A stretch of DNA of 14,326 nucleotides from CAWVWD01 sp965662365. Its GTDB lineage: Bacteria; Bacteroidota; Bacteroidia; Chitinophagales; Saprospiraceae. Position 1 is the stretch's first letter. Every line of letters begins with the position of its first letter. The stretch spans positions 1 to 14,326 of the forward strand of contig CBFIHR010000095.1 of assembly GCA_965662365.1 (NCBI GenBank), written 5' to 3'. Shown piece after piece: positions 5,982 to 14,143 of the stretch. The position numbers were made by a program, and so were the translations under genes. The notes under the pieces are model-generated. The model had not been told where the DNA came from and did no database searches. It saw nothing but the letters and a program-made list of their open reading frames with translations.

Positions 5982-8027
5982 TTAATTTACTTCATTTAGC
6001 CCTTCGACCTCGATAGTTTTTATTTTATCTCCGATTACTAATTGTTGAACGATATCCATTCCATCAATAACTTTTGCAAAAATTGTATAACGACCATCTA
6101 AATGTGGCGTCGGTGAATGCGTTACGAAAAACTGACAAGTTTCCGTATCTTTTCCGGCAGAGGCCATGCCGACCCACCCTTCATTATCATATTTTAAAGG
6201 CGAAAACTCTGAACGAATCAATTTGTTCGTACTTCCCCAGCCGTCACCTCTCGGGCAGCCTCCTTGTGCCACAAAATTCGGTACAACTCTATGAAACGTT
6301 TTATTTTTATAAAAGCCTTTATTAATAAGATTCAAAAAGTTACTGACCGAGCCAGGTGCTTCTACAGGATACAACTGCATTGTAAAGTCTCCTTTCGTCG
6401 TTTTCACAATTACTCTGGTATCCTTTGTCAGTGTTTGAAGCGGCGCCCAATCTATTTCAAAATTATTTTTCGGTTGCTTCAAACTTAAAGTGTCGCCACT
6501 GATATAACTAATTGTTTTTTGGATTTGGTGATACACCTCCACATCACGAGGTAATGTCAACTTTTTCAAGGCTTCCATCAAAAAACGATAATCCGTACGA
6601 TAAATTATATCATATCCCAGGGTTGGATCACGTAAAATTTCAGACATTGCCCCCATCATTCCAACATCGCCTTTTTCATACACTTCTTGAAATGTTTTTT
6701 TGAAAAAAGTCATCATGAATTCATAATCATTTGGCATCGATCGAGACAATTTTGGATTCCTTCGGATCTGAGCCAAGGCATTTACCCCCGATACTTTTAC
6801 GAAAGCATGCTGTTTCGGTGCAAACATCTCTTCATAAATAAATTCATAACTGAGCGGATAAGTCGCCAAAGCTTCCAAGCACTTTCCTTTTTCGTAAGGA
6901 TTTTTTGTAGTTTTATAAATAGTCGTCAATAACTCAATAATTTCTTTTCGTTGTTTCGCTTTTGAATAGCTAATATTCGCCAACGCTGCCCCTAACATAT
7001 TGATTTTAAGAAAGTTATTAGTAATCGTACTATCTGTTCCGATGCCATAATACAAATCGACATCATTCCGAATACCATTTTTGGTAAAATACTCCGAAGC
7101 ATAAATCGCCAATTGAGGATTAGCATCACGGACAGCTCCCAAAAAGATTGGTTTAACATCTACATAATCGTACTTTTTAATACTCCTTAGAATATTCGCT
7201 TTCACCAAAGGATTGGCTTCTGCCCGAGCCATATCTTGTAACACAATCAAGACAACAGTCGTCATTTCGAACTTACCTAAGCCGCTCGCTAAGCCCATTC
7301 GAGTATAATCATCTTTCTCTTTTTGTGCCAACGCTATAAACTGCTCGTATTTCTCTTTCGAATCGAAATCAATATTCGGTAACCGTCCAAAATAACTCGC
7401 AGCAATACGACGAACCGAAGTCGGATATTTATCATCTAACAGCTCCAACATTCGATTTGTCCCCAAATTAGAGGTCATTCCTCGAATCATATAACGATAA
7501 ATCGAACTTGCCTGACCTTCTAAAATCAATGTATCCGTCGGTAAATAATCTGGTGCCGCACTGACATATTTTAAGTATTTCTCTGACCCAGCACGACCGA
7601 CTGCTTCCAGAATTTGAGCATTAACTAAGAAGGAAGCCTTACTGACTTTTGGCTGAAAAGCATTTAACAAAGGTTGCGTCGCTTTATCGCTTCCAGTTTG
7701 CCCCAGTGCATAAGCCGCAATCGCTCGGATACTTTCATCTTCATTTTTATTTTGTAACAACGACGCCAAAGCAGCAATCGTCTGCGTCGAAGAGTCTTGA
7801 ACAGAAGCTAAAGCCATCGCCGCCAGGTAGCGGTTTACAGGTTCTTCGGCACGCAAAAAAGGAATCAACCCCTTTGCATCACGCTGATTTTGAAGCTTGT
7901 AAATTTCTTGGACAACTGCATCTGAAAAATTCAAAAAATCAGCGGCTTCAGTCTGTTCATTATTCGCTCCACACGAAACTAAAAACAAAGCAACAGCAAG
8001 TATTAATATCTTGGATAGTGATTTCAT
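5982..8027 (-). CDS. HEAT-repeat lipoprotein with C-terminal cyclophilin-type peptidyl-prolyl isomerase domain
   Basis: This is a 681-residue protein predicted to be a lipoprotein. A hydrophobic signal ends in the lipobox LVSC, so Cys19 should be lipidated. No acidic surface-export signal follows it (GANNEQ), which suggests anchoring that faces the periplasm. Residues about 40-480 are helical HEAT-like repeats (for example IRAIAAYALGQTG, 100-112). Residues about 538-675 form a cyclophilin domain, which catalyses cis-trans isomerisation of prolyl bonds. Active-site residues of the family are visible in FHRVVPNFVAQGG (578-590): Arg580, Phe585 and Gln588. QFF (632-634) and LDGRYTIFAKV also match. 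The Trp that binds cyclosporin in eukaryotic cyclophilins is His642, as is common in bacteria. The HEAT scaffold probably presents client proteins to the isomerase; the clients are unknown. The start is the ATG before the signal peptide. Confidence 0.9.
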   Translation of the reverse strand: MKSLSKILILAVALFLVSCGANNEQTEAADFLNFSDAVVQEIYKLQNQRDAKGLIPFLRAEEPVNRYLAAMALASVQDSSTQTIAALASLLQNKNEDESIRAIAAYALGQTGSDKATQPLLNAFQPKVSKASFLVNAQILEAVGRAGSEKYLKYVSAAPDYLPTDTLILEGQASSIYRYMIRGMTSNLGTNRMLELLDDKYPTSVRRIAASYFGRLPNIDFDSKEKYEQFIALAQKEKDDYTRMGLASGLGKFEMTTVVLIVLQDMARAEANPLVKANILRSIKKYDYVDVKPIFLGAVRDANPQLAIYASEYFTKNGIRNDVDLYYGIGTDSTITNNFLKINMLGAALANISYSKAKQRKEIIELLTTIYKTTKNPYEKGKCLEALATYPLSYEFIYEEMFAPKQHAFVKVSGVNALAQIRRNPKLSRSMPNDYEFMMTFFKKTFQEVYEKGDVGMMGAMSEILRDPTLGYDIIYRTDYRFLMEALKKLTLPRDVEVYHQIQKTISYISGDTLSLKQPKNNFEIDWAPLQTLTKDTRVIVKTTKGDFTMQLYPVEAPGSVSNFLNLINKGFYKNKTFHRVVPNFVAQGGCPRGDGWGSTNKLIRSEFSPLKYDNEGWVGMASAGKDTETCQFFVTHSPTPHLDGRYTIFAKVIDGMDIVQQLVIGDKIKTIEVEGLNEVN

Positions 8028-8413
8028 TGTTTATCAATAATATCTTTAATAATTGAAAAAGAAAGGTTTTTCAAAACTCGGCTAAAATACTATTTTTTCA
8101 TCGTTTCAACGCAGCCTTCTTTTATTGATTTCCATCAAATGTTAATTTTTATCCTGTTTTATCGCTATTTTCCAACAAATCATAGAAACGAATACGCATT
8201 CCATAAAAACTTTAGTTTACCCAAACAAGATCTTCGAATAATTCCAACCATTTTTAAGCGATTATATAATAATTATATAGCACTACGAAAATTCAAAAAA
8301 CTCAGCTCAACAGAAATCATCGGCATACAACCTATCAAAATCAATAACGAATTTTAACCTGATTTATTCGACCATGATTCGAAGTCACCGGTCAAATATT
8401 TTATCTAAAATTT
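8028..8413. other. AT-rich spacer between meaB and the cyclophilin gene
   Basis: This 386-bp gap lies between two minus-strand genes. It contains a plus-strand open stretch of 72 codons (8139-8357). Its Ile/Lys/Asn-rich product resembles no family I know, and it has no promoter or ribosome site, so I do not call it a gene. A weak minus-strand promoter candidate lies at its left end. No clear terminator for meaB was found; only a poor GACC/GGTC pairing near 8369-8394 is present. Confidence 0.45.
8082..8109 (-). promoter_or_regulatory. Weak promoter candidate for the HEAT-cyclophilin gene
   Basis: On the minus strand TTG (8109-8107) is followed after 17 nt by TATTTTAG (8089-8082), one base away from TAnnTTTG apart from the missing final TTG match. 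The spacing is shorter than the 19-20 nt seen at the other promoter candidates. The placement, about 55-80 nt before the start codon, is reasonable. Confidence 0.25.
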
Positions 8414-9475
8414 CTACTTTTTTAAAAATAATTCCATCAACCTTTCTGCACCAACAAAAGGCGTGATTTCTCCATTTTGTACCTGGCTTTGAATCGTTTG
8501 AAAATGATTTTTTACTTCGTTATGAGTTTCAAATCGTGCTTTTAACTCATTCCGAATCGTTTCATTAAGCCAATACTGAGCTTGATGCTGTCGGTTATCC
8601 TCAAAGTAGTCATTCTTCTTTGTGAACTGTTCGTATTGTTGGATAGTTTGCCAAATCTCTTTGATACCAGTATTTTTTAGGGCAGAACAAGTCATAGCGG
8701 TTGCTGTCCAGTTACTATTTTTGGGCGGGAACATGTGCAAACCATTTCGGTAGGCTTTTCTTGACTCTTTGGCTTTCGCCAAATTATCACCATCGGCTTT
8801 ATTGATGGCAATCATATCCGCCATTTCCACGACACCTCTTTTGATACCTTGTAGCTCATCGCCACCGCCAGGCAAGAGTAACAATAAAAAGAAATCGACC
8901 ATAGAATGTACGGCAACTTCGGACTGACCGACACCGACCGTCTCCACAAAAATCACATCATAACCAGCGGCTTCGCAAAGAATGATCGTTTCACGAGTTT
9001 TTCGTGCGACACCGCCAAGCGATTCGCCAGCAGCCGAAGGCCGAATAAATGCATTTGGATTATTTGACAAATTTTCCATTCGAGTTTTATCGCCCAAAAT
9101 ACTACCATGGCTGATTTGGCTCGTTGGATCAATTGCTAAAACGGCTAATTGTCGTCCTAAACTCGTGACGTGCTGGCCCATTGATTCCACGAAAGTGGAT
9201 TTTCCAACACCTGGCGTTCCTGTGATTCCAACTCGAATAGACTTCCCGGAGTGCGGCAAGCACGCATTGACAATTTGTTGAGCTTTCGTCTGATGTTCAG
9301 CTTTGTTACTCTCAACCAAGGTAATCGCTTGACTCAGTACAATTCTGTCTCCATTCAATATTGCCTCCACAAAATCTTCGACCGATAACGCCTGTCGTTT
9401 CTTACGTTTGAAGCTTCGATTAATCGTTTCAGGTAGTTTTTCCCCACCTTTTTGTATGCTTAAATGTGACTTCAT
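8414..9475 (-). CDS. meaB: Methylmalonyl-CoA mutase-associated GTPase MeaB (ArgK family)
   Basis: This is a G3E-type GTPase that chaperones adenosylcobalamin-dependent methylmalonyl-CoA mutase. It gates cofactor loading and protects the mutase from inactivation, and acts in the cytosol. The P-loop is GTPGVGKST (86-94). The family's IDPTS segment (115-119) and GSILGDKTRME (124-134) follow, then ETVGVGQSE (178-186), and the guanine-specificity motif NKAD (225-228). The C-terminal helices (about 270-353) correspond to the dimerisation part of the family. At 353 residues it is near the usual length, with an N-terminal tail of about 30 basic residues. No mutase subunit gene is in the window, so the partner must lie elsewhere. 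The upstream gene ends in a strong terminator at 9661-9699, so meaB probably has its own promoter in 9476-9660, though I could not pinpoint it. Confidence 0.93.
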   Translation of the reverse strand: MKSHLSIQKGGEKLPETINRSFKRKKRQALSVEDFVEAILNGDRIVLSQAITLVESNKAEHQTKAQQIVNACLPHSGKSIRVGITGTPGVGKSTFVESMGQHVTSLGRQLAVLAIDPTSQISHGSILGDKTRMENLSNNPNAFIRPSAAGESLGGVARKTRETIILCEAAGYDVIFVETVGVGQSEVAVHSMVDFFLLLLLPGGGDELQGIKRGVVEMADMIAINKADGDNLAKAKESRKAYRNGLHMFPPKNSNWTATAMTCSALKNTGIKEIWQTIQQYEQFTKKNDYFEDNRQHQAQYWLNETIRNELKARFETHNEVKNHFQTIQSQVQNGEITPFVGAERLMELFLKK

Positions 9476-9567
9476 ATTAGCTCAAGTGATTTTTAATGTT
9501 TTCATTTAGGAGTGCATTTTATTTATAAAATCATAACTAAATAGGCTTACCAATTTCTTTCGAAAGC

Positions 9568-9580
9568 CCTGACAGGTTTA
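9568..9580. repeat. Copy of a short CTGACAGGTT intergenic motif
   Basis: CCTGACAGGTTTA here shares the decamer CTGACAGGTT with positions 4780-4789 in another intergenic region, and is followed by an A-run. CCTGACAGG is itself nearly palindromic. Two copies in non-coding DNA suggest a dispersed repeat, but this copy lacks the second arm. Confidence 0.35.
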
Positions 9581-9660
9581 AAAAATATTTTATAGCTGAT
9601 AACCAATAAGTTATGATATTTTTTCAATAATTTCAATACAAATATCCATGAAAATTAATG

Positions 9661-9699
9661 AAATAAAAAAGAGGAAAAGACTTCTATATCTTTTCCTCT
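9661..9699 (-). terminator. Intrinsic terminator of the TPR-PD40-SPOR gene
   Basis: AGAGGAAAAGA (9670-9680) pairs perfectly with TCTTTTCCTCT (9689-9699) across 8 nt. On the minus strand the stem is followed directly by TTTTTATTT. It lies 26 bp beyond the stop codon at 9726 and should separate this gene from meaB. Confidence 0.88.
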
Positions 9700-9725
9700 C
9701 TTAAATACACAGTATTATTTATCGG

Positions 9726-12200
9726 TTACTTCAAGTCAACTTTACCCAAAGGTACTTTCTTACCATTTTTCACGGCAACAACAATCGCAGTTCCACCTCT
9801 TGCCTTCACTTTTGCTTCTAATGCTTTGGCTTGTGTATAAGTCGGATAATCGCCTAAAAGTATTAATGTGACACCGGTACCAGTTTTCAGGTAACTCAAT
9901 TGTCCCAAGCCTTCCACTGTTGATTTATCAAAGAATGCTGGATTATTATAAGCTCCTAACTGAACTTTGTAAACCAATGCCGTAGATTTTGGCGGTTTTG
10001 GAGCCTGTTGTGGAGGTTTGACATTGCCACCGGGAGGCACTGCTGCACTTGCTCCAGTACTCACTTTACGAATTAGCACCTGTGCCAACATATCTCTATT
10101 CGTTATCGTTGTCACGAATGCCCCTTCATATCCCAACGCTCGGATTTTTTCTTTTATATTTTCTGCTTCTGCACGAGTACGAAAAGCACCAACTTTATAA
10201 GCTTTCAATGCTCCATTTCTACGTTGACTATAAACGTAGCCATATCCACGCAAGATAGAAAATTGACTTCTATCTGGATCAGAAAACACGCCAAATTGAA
10301 TATCATAAGCTACTTTTGGTAAATTATCATAATTCAGTGAATTGCCGCCTTTTTCACCAACAAAATCATATTCATCTGGTGTACTGCCATCGTCTCGTCC
10401 AACGACCTTGCCATCAAGTGATTCTAATGATTGTTTTCCTAAAATCGTTTTGTCCGTTCCATTTTCTGTACGGACATTTCTACTTGTTTCGGTATAACCG
10501 TTACGAATATACTTTAATAAATATATTGCCCCTGGTGCAAGAGTTAATCTATATTGCCCTTGAGCATCTGAGTAAGTGACCGTTTGTTCCATATTGATCA
10601 TATTCGTCACTTCTACTTTTACATCTGAAATTCTTTGAGTCGTGTTTGCATCGACAATAGTTCCGATATAGTAGTTATCCAGATTTGCTTCACGAGTCAA
10701 ACGTACTTCTAATAATCTCAAGTCTTGATTAGCCGATGATACTTTAATTACTTTAGAATCATAGCCAGGTTTACTCACCACAACACCTTGACAATCTAAG
10801 CCGCTTTTTGCAAAGAATTTAAAACGACCATTTCTATCTGTTACCTCCGTTTTTTCACTACATGCCGAAAAATCAATTGTTGCATTTGGAATAGCTTGTC
10901 CTTTTTCATCTAATACAACAATTTCCACTCGTTCAAAAGTGATTTCTACTTTGTAAATATCTGCATTACCGGTACGATTTGAAACTAAATACCCCAAACC
11001 ATTATCATTGAATACTAATCCGTAATCATCTGAAGAGGAGTTTATCCCAGTACCTAAGTGTAAGATTCTGTCCCATTTACCGTTAACTTGTTCGGCTTTA
11101 TAAATATCCATACCACCAAACCCCGGTAGATAATTAGAAGAAAAATATAAGATATTTCCATCAATAAACGGAGCGATTTCGTCACCCGGTGTATTTACTT
11201 TCGGCCCTAAGTTTTGAGGTGCTGACCAGCTATCCCCTGTCTTATAACACACATAAATATCCATCCCACCATAACCTCCTGACCTATCAGAAGCGAAGTA
11301 AATCGCAGATCCGTTTGGTGTCAATGAAGGATAACCAGTATTATAAACTTCAGGATTGTTATAAGTGAACGGTTGCGGTTTATTCCACTCATCATCTACT
11401 ACCACCGATGCCGTATAGATGCGCATTTTTGAACCCGCTTCTGGAATCTGACGAGTACCATTTACAAATTGATTCTTTGTATACGCCACTGTTTTACCGT
11501 CAGCCGTAAAAGACATTGGCCCTTCGTTGGTCTTCGCTTTAAATGATTTTTTTAATACCGATGGATATCCAAGCGTACCATTTGCATCTGGTTGCGTCAT
11601 CAATAATTGATTTAGCTTCCCTTCTTTCCAACGAGAATCTTTATCATTCATACCATTTTTTAAATCCAAACGACTCGAAGCGTAAAGCACCTTCCCCTTA
11701 TAAAAGGCTACACCATAATCATCGGCCACCGAACTGATATTTTCTTTTGTCACGGTATAAAGCGATGCGTCACCTTGTCGTTCTAAAGCGAATCGAGCAG
11801 ACTCCGCATAAGCTTTTCCCTTAACAGGATCAACTTTAGAATATTCTTGAAAATATGCTTCTGCCATTTCATATTTACCTAACATTTGTAGGACTTTTCC
11901 ATATTGAAAAAAATGCTCGGCCTCAGCATTTTGCAGCTGTACAGCCTTCAAGTACCACAATCCTGCATTATTCATATCGTTGGTAAATCGGTAGCTATTC
12001 GCTAAACGTCCATATACTGATGTTTCATTTGGGTTTTGTTGCAAGACATTTAAGTACGTTGTGATTGCTTGTTTATAATCCTTTAGCTCGAAGTATTTAT
12101 TTGCTTTATCCAACAAATCATTGCTTTGTGCCAATGACTGAAAAGAGATAATTAAAGCTAAAACGATTATCGAAAAAACTTTACTTAATGAATGATTCAT
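9726..12200 (-). CDS. Envelope protein with TPR, PD40 propeller, carboxypeptidase-regulatory-like and tandem SPOR domains
   Basis: This is a secreted 824-residue protein. A signal peptide (1-24, ending SLAQ) precedes TPR repeats (about 26-140). A PD40/WD40-like beta-propeller follows at about 150-420, with repeated 'YFASDRSGGYGGMDIY'-type blades (301-316, and a second near 352-367). Two carboxypeptidase-regulatory-like beta-sandwich domains follow (about 423-503 and 508-590). The C-terminus has two SPOR domains, at about 630-705 (starting YDIQFGVFSD) and 742-812 (starting VYKVQLGAYN), joined by a Pro-rich linker (721-740). The first part matches PorE, an outer-membrane protein of the type IX secretion machinery, but PorE-type proteins end in an OmpA-like peptidoglycan-binding domain. 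Here SPOR domains, which bind glycan strands stripped of peptides, take that place. It may tether an envelope complex to peptidoglycan, perhaps at division sites. That role is inferred. It has its own terminator and long flanking spacers, so it is probably monocistronic. Confidence 0.88.
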   Translation of the reverse strand: MNHSLSKVFSIIVLALIISFQSLAQSNDLLDKANKYFELKDYKQAITTYLNVLQQNPNETSVYGRLANSYRFTNDMNNAGLWYLKAVQLQNAEAEHFFQYGKVLQMLGKYEMAEAYFQEYSKVDPVKGKAYAESARFALERQGDASLYTVTKENISSVADDYGVAFYKGKVLYASSRLDLKNGMNDKDSRWKEGKLNQLLMTQPDANGTLGYPSVLKKSFKAKTNEGPMSFTADGKTVAYTKNQFVNGTRQIPEAGSKMRIYTASVVVDDEWNKPQPFTYNNPEVYNTGYPSLTPNGSAIYFASDRSGGYGGMDIYVCYKTGDSWSAPQNLGPKVNTPGDEIAPFIDGNILYFSSNYLPGFGGMDIYKAEQVNGKWDRILHLGTGINSSSDDYGLVFNDNGLGYLVSNRTGNADIYKVEITFERVEIVVLDEKGQAIPNATIDFSACSEKTEVTDRNGRFKFFAKSGLDCQGVVVSKPGYDSKVIKVSSANQDLRLLEVRLTREANLDNYYIGTIVDANTTQRISDVKVEVTNMINMEQTVTYSDAQGQYRLTLAPGAIYLLKYIRNGYTETSRNVRTENGTDKTILGKQSLESLDGKVVGRDDGSTPDEYDFVGEKGGNSLNYDNLPKVAYDIQFGVFSDPDRSQFSILRGYGYVYSQRRNGALKAYKVGAFRTRAEAENIKEKIRALGYEGAFVTTITNRDMLAQVLIRKVSTGASAAVPPGGNVKPPQQAPKPPKSTALVYKVQLGAYNNPAFFDKSTVEGLGQLSYLKTGTGVTLILLGDYPTYTQAKALEAKVKARGGTAIVVAVKNGKKVPLGKVDLK

Positions 12201-12729
12201 AGTTTTTTTGATTTTGAGAATGTATCCTTTTTAATAAGGCCTAAGTTACGGTTCTACATTCCTTCTATTTATCCATATAAAATTTCTAAATGATGGAAAA
12301 ATCAATCAGTAATACCCAAAATACATGTTTATTTTTCGGGGACGAATCATAGAAATTAGCACATCGTCCACAGCTTCAAAAACTTATTGCTTGATGATAC
12401 TCACCACTATTCCTTGTCAAAAGTTTAGAAATCAGAGTACATAAATTCACGAACACAGCACTCCTGAATGACAAGGTCGAACAAGCTATTGAGAGAAAGT
12501 ATTTTGGTTCTGATTATTTATTTTTCCTCATTAAACCTTAATTTAGTTAAAAAGTGATTAATAATCAACAAGATACGTGCAGAATTTATACCATATCAAA
12601 AAAAATACATTATTCAACGTTTCCTGATCCGTAAAATTATATAAGATTAAAGTACAAAATGATGATTTATATTACAAAAAAAGGTGAAGTATCGCTACTT
12701 CACCTTTCAAAATATTATGATTGTATATT
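12201..12729. other. Long intergenic region without a recognised gene
   Basis: This is the largest gap in the window, between the start of the TPR-PD40-SPOR gene and the end of sucD. Its right end holds the sucD terminator (12676-12707). Its left part should contain the promoter for the gene to the left, which I could not identify. The middle (about 12355-12480) is less AT-rich than its surroundings. It includes an inverted repeat CCTTGTCA (12412-12419) / TGACAAGG (12469-12476) and a 47-codon open stretch without ATG (12398-12538). This may be a gene remnant or a small RNA; I recognise neither. Confidence 0.5.
12676..12707 (-). terminator. Intrinsic terminator of sucD
   Basis: AAAGGTGAAGTA (12680-12691) and TACTTCACCTTT (12696-12707) form a perfect 12-bp stem. 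On the minus strand the loop is GCGA, a stable GNRA tetraloop, and the stem runs into seven T. It begins 23 bp after the stop codon. This is the strongest terminator in the window. Confidence 0.93.
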
Positions 12730-13602
12730 TTATCCTTTTAAAGCCTTCACCATTGTCTCACCAATAGTTGCTGGAGATTCTACGACATGAATACCACATT
12801 CACGCATAATCGCCATTTTAGCTTCTGCCGTATCGTCTTTGCCACCGATAATCGCACCTGCATGACCCATTGTACGACCTTTAGGAGCTGTTTGACCAGC
12901 GATAAAACCAACAACTGGCTTCGTAGCGTTATCTTTAATCCAACGTGCAGCATCTGCTTCCATATTACCACCGATTTCACCGATTAAGATGATACCATCT
13001 GTATCCGGGTCTTCCATCAATAACTTAACCGCATCTAAAGTCGTTGTTCCAATAATCGGATCACCACCGATACCAATACAAGTTGATTGTCCCATACCAG
13101 CTTTAGTGACTTGATCAACTGCTTCATAAGTCAATGTACCTGAACGAGAAACAATGCCAATACGACCCGGCGTATGAATAAACCCTGGCATAATACCACA
13201 TTTCGCTCCACCAGGCGTGATAACACCTGGACAGTTTGGTCCAACCAAACGACAGTCACGTTCTTCGATAAATGCTTTCACTTTAACCATATCTTGAACA
13301 GGAATACCTTCTGTAATACAGATGATTACTTTAATTCCTGCATCAGCAGCTTCCATCACGGCATCAGCCGCAAATGCTGGCGGTACAAAGATAACAGAAG
13401 TGTCCGCCCCTGCTTTTTCAACCGCATCTTTTACGGTATCAAAAACTGGTTTGTCTAAATGTGTACTACCACCTTTTCCAGGAGTTACCCCTCCGACAAC
13501 ATTTGTTCCGTATTCAATCATTTGTGATGCGTGAAAGGTTCCCTCTTTACCCGTGAACCCTTGTACAATTACTTTGGAGTCTTTACTTACTAAAACAGCC
13601 AT
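12730..13602 (-). CDS. sucD: Succinate-CoA ligase (ADP/GDP-forming) subunit alpha
   Basis: This is the alpha subunit of succinyl-CoA synthetase, the citric-acid-cycle enzyme that converts succinyl-CoA to succinate with formation of ATP or GTP. It works with the beta subunit SucC, which is not in this window. The 290 residues match the normal length. The N-terminal CoA-binding Rossmann domain shows VQGFTGKEGTFHASQ (13-27). GPNCPGVI (121-128) and SRSGTLTYE (152-160) are family hallmarks. The C-terminal half carries the phosphohistidine loop GRTMGHAGAIIGG, in which His247 is the phosphorylated residue. GEIGG (208-212) contains Glu209, which contacts that His. The gene appears to stand alone, separated from the divIC-like gene by 149 bp and closed by its own terminator. 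In many bacteria sucC and sucD are adjacent, but separate loci are common in Bacteroidota. Confidence 0.97.
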   Translation of the reverse strand: MAVLVSKDSKVIVQGFTGKEGTFHASQMIEYGTNVVGGVTPGKGGSTHLDKPVFDTVKDAVEKAGADTSVIFVPPAFAADAVMEAADAGIKVIICITEGIPVQDMVKVKAFIEERDCRLVGPNCPGVITPGGAKCGIMPGFIHTPGRIGIVSRSGTLTYEAVDQVTKAGMGQSTCIGIGGDPIIGTTTLDAVKLLMEDPDTDGIILIGEIGGNMEADAARWIKDNATKPVVGFIAGQTAPKGRTMGHAGAIIGGKDDTAEAKMAIMRECGIHVVESPATIGETMVKALKG

Positions 13603-13713
13603 TGAATTATGTAATTTGTTTAGGATTAGAACTAAAAAATCTTTAGTTGACTTTTTAGAATTTCTATCTTCCGATGAATATTAATTTTTATTGTTAGTTT
13701 TTATTATGTTGTG

Positions 13714-13748
13714 TCAACTGCCGACGGTGCTTCGCCAACTGTCAACGG
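13714..13748. repeat. GC-rich degenerate heptamer repeat
   Basis: Thirty-five bases can be divided into five 7-mers: TCAACTG, CCGACGG, TGCTTCG, CCAACTG and TCAACGG. Three are close variants of one unit. G+C is 21 of 35, far above the surrounding AT-rich spacer. It ends 3 bp before the last codon of the divIC-like gene. Heptameric CAACTGC-type repeats are known as intergenic elements in Bacteroidota; the assignment is by resemblance. Confidence 0.45.
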
Positions 13749-13751
13749 ATA

Positions 13752-14078
13752 TTACTCTTCTTCAATCACAAAAACATCCTCATTATCTTTCTTCATCAAG
13801 TGTTGTTCTCTTGCGAATTTCTCAAAGTTTTCGTCCGTCGTGAATAACTCTTCTCGACGTGCTTTGACCTCCTCAATATTATTTTCATAATATTGCTTTT
13901 GAGTTTGTAAACTGCGAAGTGATTGTTCTAACTTAATTTGATTAATAACTCTCGAACGATCAAAAAACAACATCCAAATAAGAAAAAACACCGTTGCTAC
14001 CAAGAATTTATTCAATAGCGGCTGATAAGGTGCTGGTATTGTTGCTTTTATATAATCGAAAAGTGAACGCTTAGCCAT
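13752..14078 (-). CDS. Septum formation initiator family protein (DivIC/FtsB-like)
   Basis: This is a small bitopic cell-division protein of 108 residues, the usual size. A short basic cytoplasmic tail (1-23) is followed by one transmembrane helix (about 24-39). A periplasmic coiled coil (about 42-78) comes next, then a C-terminal segment FEKFAREQHLMKKDNEDVFVI (85-105, conserved pattern 'e.lARE.l.m.k..E.v.vi'). Family members act in the divisome core with FtsL/DivIB-type partners to activate septal peptidoglycan synthesis. Conservation in such small coiled-coil proteins is low, so DivIC and FtsB cannot be told apart. A good promoter candidate lies just upstream (14114-14143). In many Bacteroidota the gene lies next to enolase; the terminator at 14292-14318 could belong to such a neighbour outside the window, but this cannot be seen. 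Confidence 0.87.
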   Translation of the reverse strand: MAKRSLFDYIKATIPAPYQPLLNKFLVATVFFLIWMLFFDRSRVINQIKLEQSLRSLQTQKQYYENNIEEVKARREELFTTDENFEKFAREQHLMKKDNEDVFVIEEE

Positions 14079-14113
14079 TTGTTTGCTTTTAATGCAAATT
14101 AAGATTCATGGCA

Positions 14114-14143
14114 CAAAATAAGGACAATTTGATGAGTGTCAAA
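14114..14143 (-). promoter_or_regulatory. Putative promoter of the divIC-like gene
   Basis: On the minus strand TTTG (14143-14140), exactly 19 nt, then TATTTTG (14120-14114) matches the Bacteroidota -33/-7 arrangement, one base short of TAnnTTTG. Transcription would start about 30 nt before the ATG at 14078. Spacing and boxes agree with the candidate before the histidine kinase gene. Confidence 0.5.

Noticed and set aside
7649..8056. Plus-strand open frame of 135 codons
   Set aside because: It is antisense to the signal peptide and first HEAT repeats of the lipoprotein gene, and its composition is not protein-like.
8139..8357. Plus-strand open frame of 72 codons in the spacer between the cyclophilin and meaB genes
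   Set aside because: It is AT-rich with a low-complexity Ile/Lys/Asn-rich product. It has no recognisable family, promoter or ribosome site, and its length is within chance expectation for this much AT-rich spacer.
8982..9281. Plus-strand open frame of 99 codons
   Set aside because: It is antisense to the MeaB P-loop region, and a stop-free shadow is expected there.
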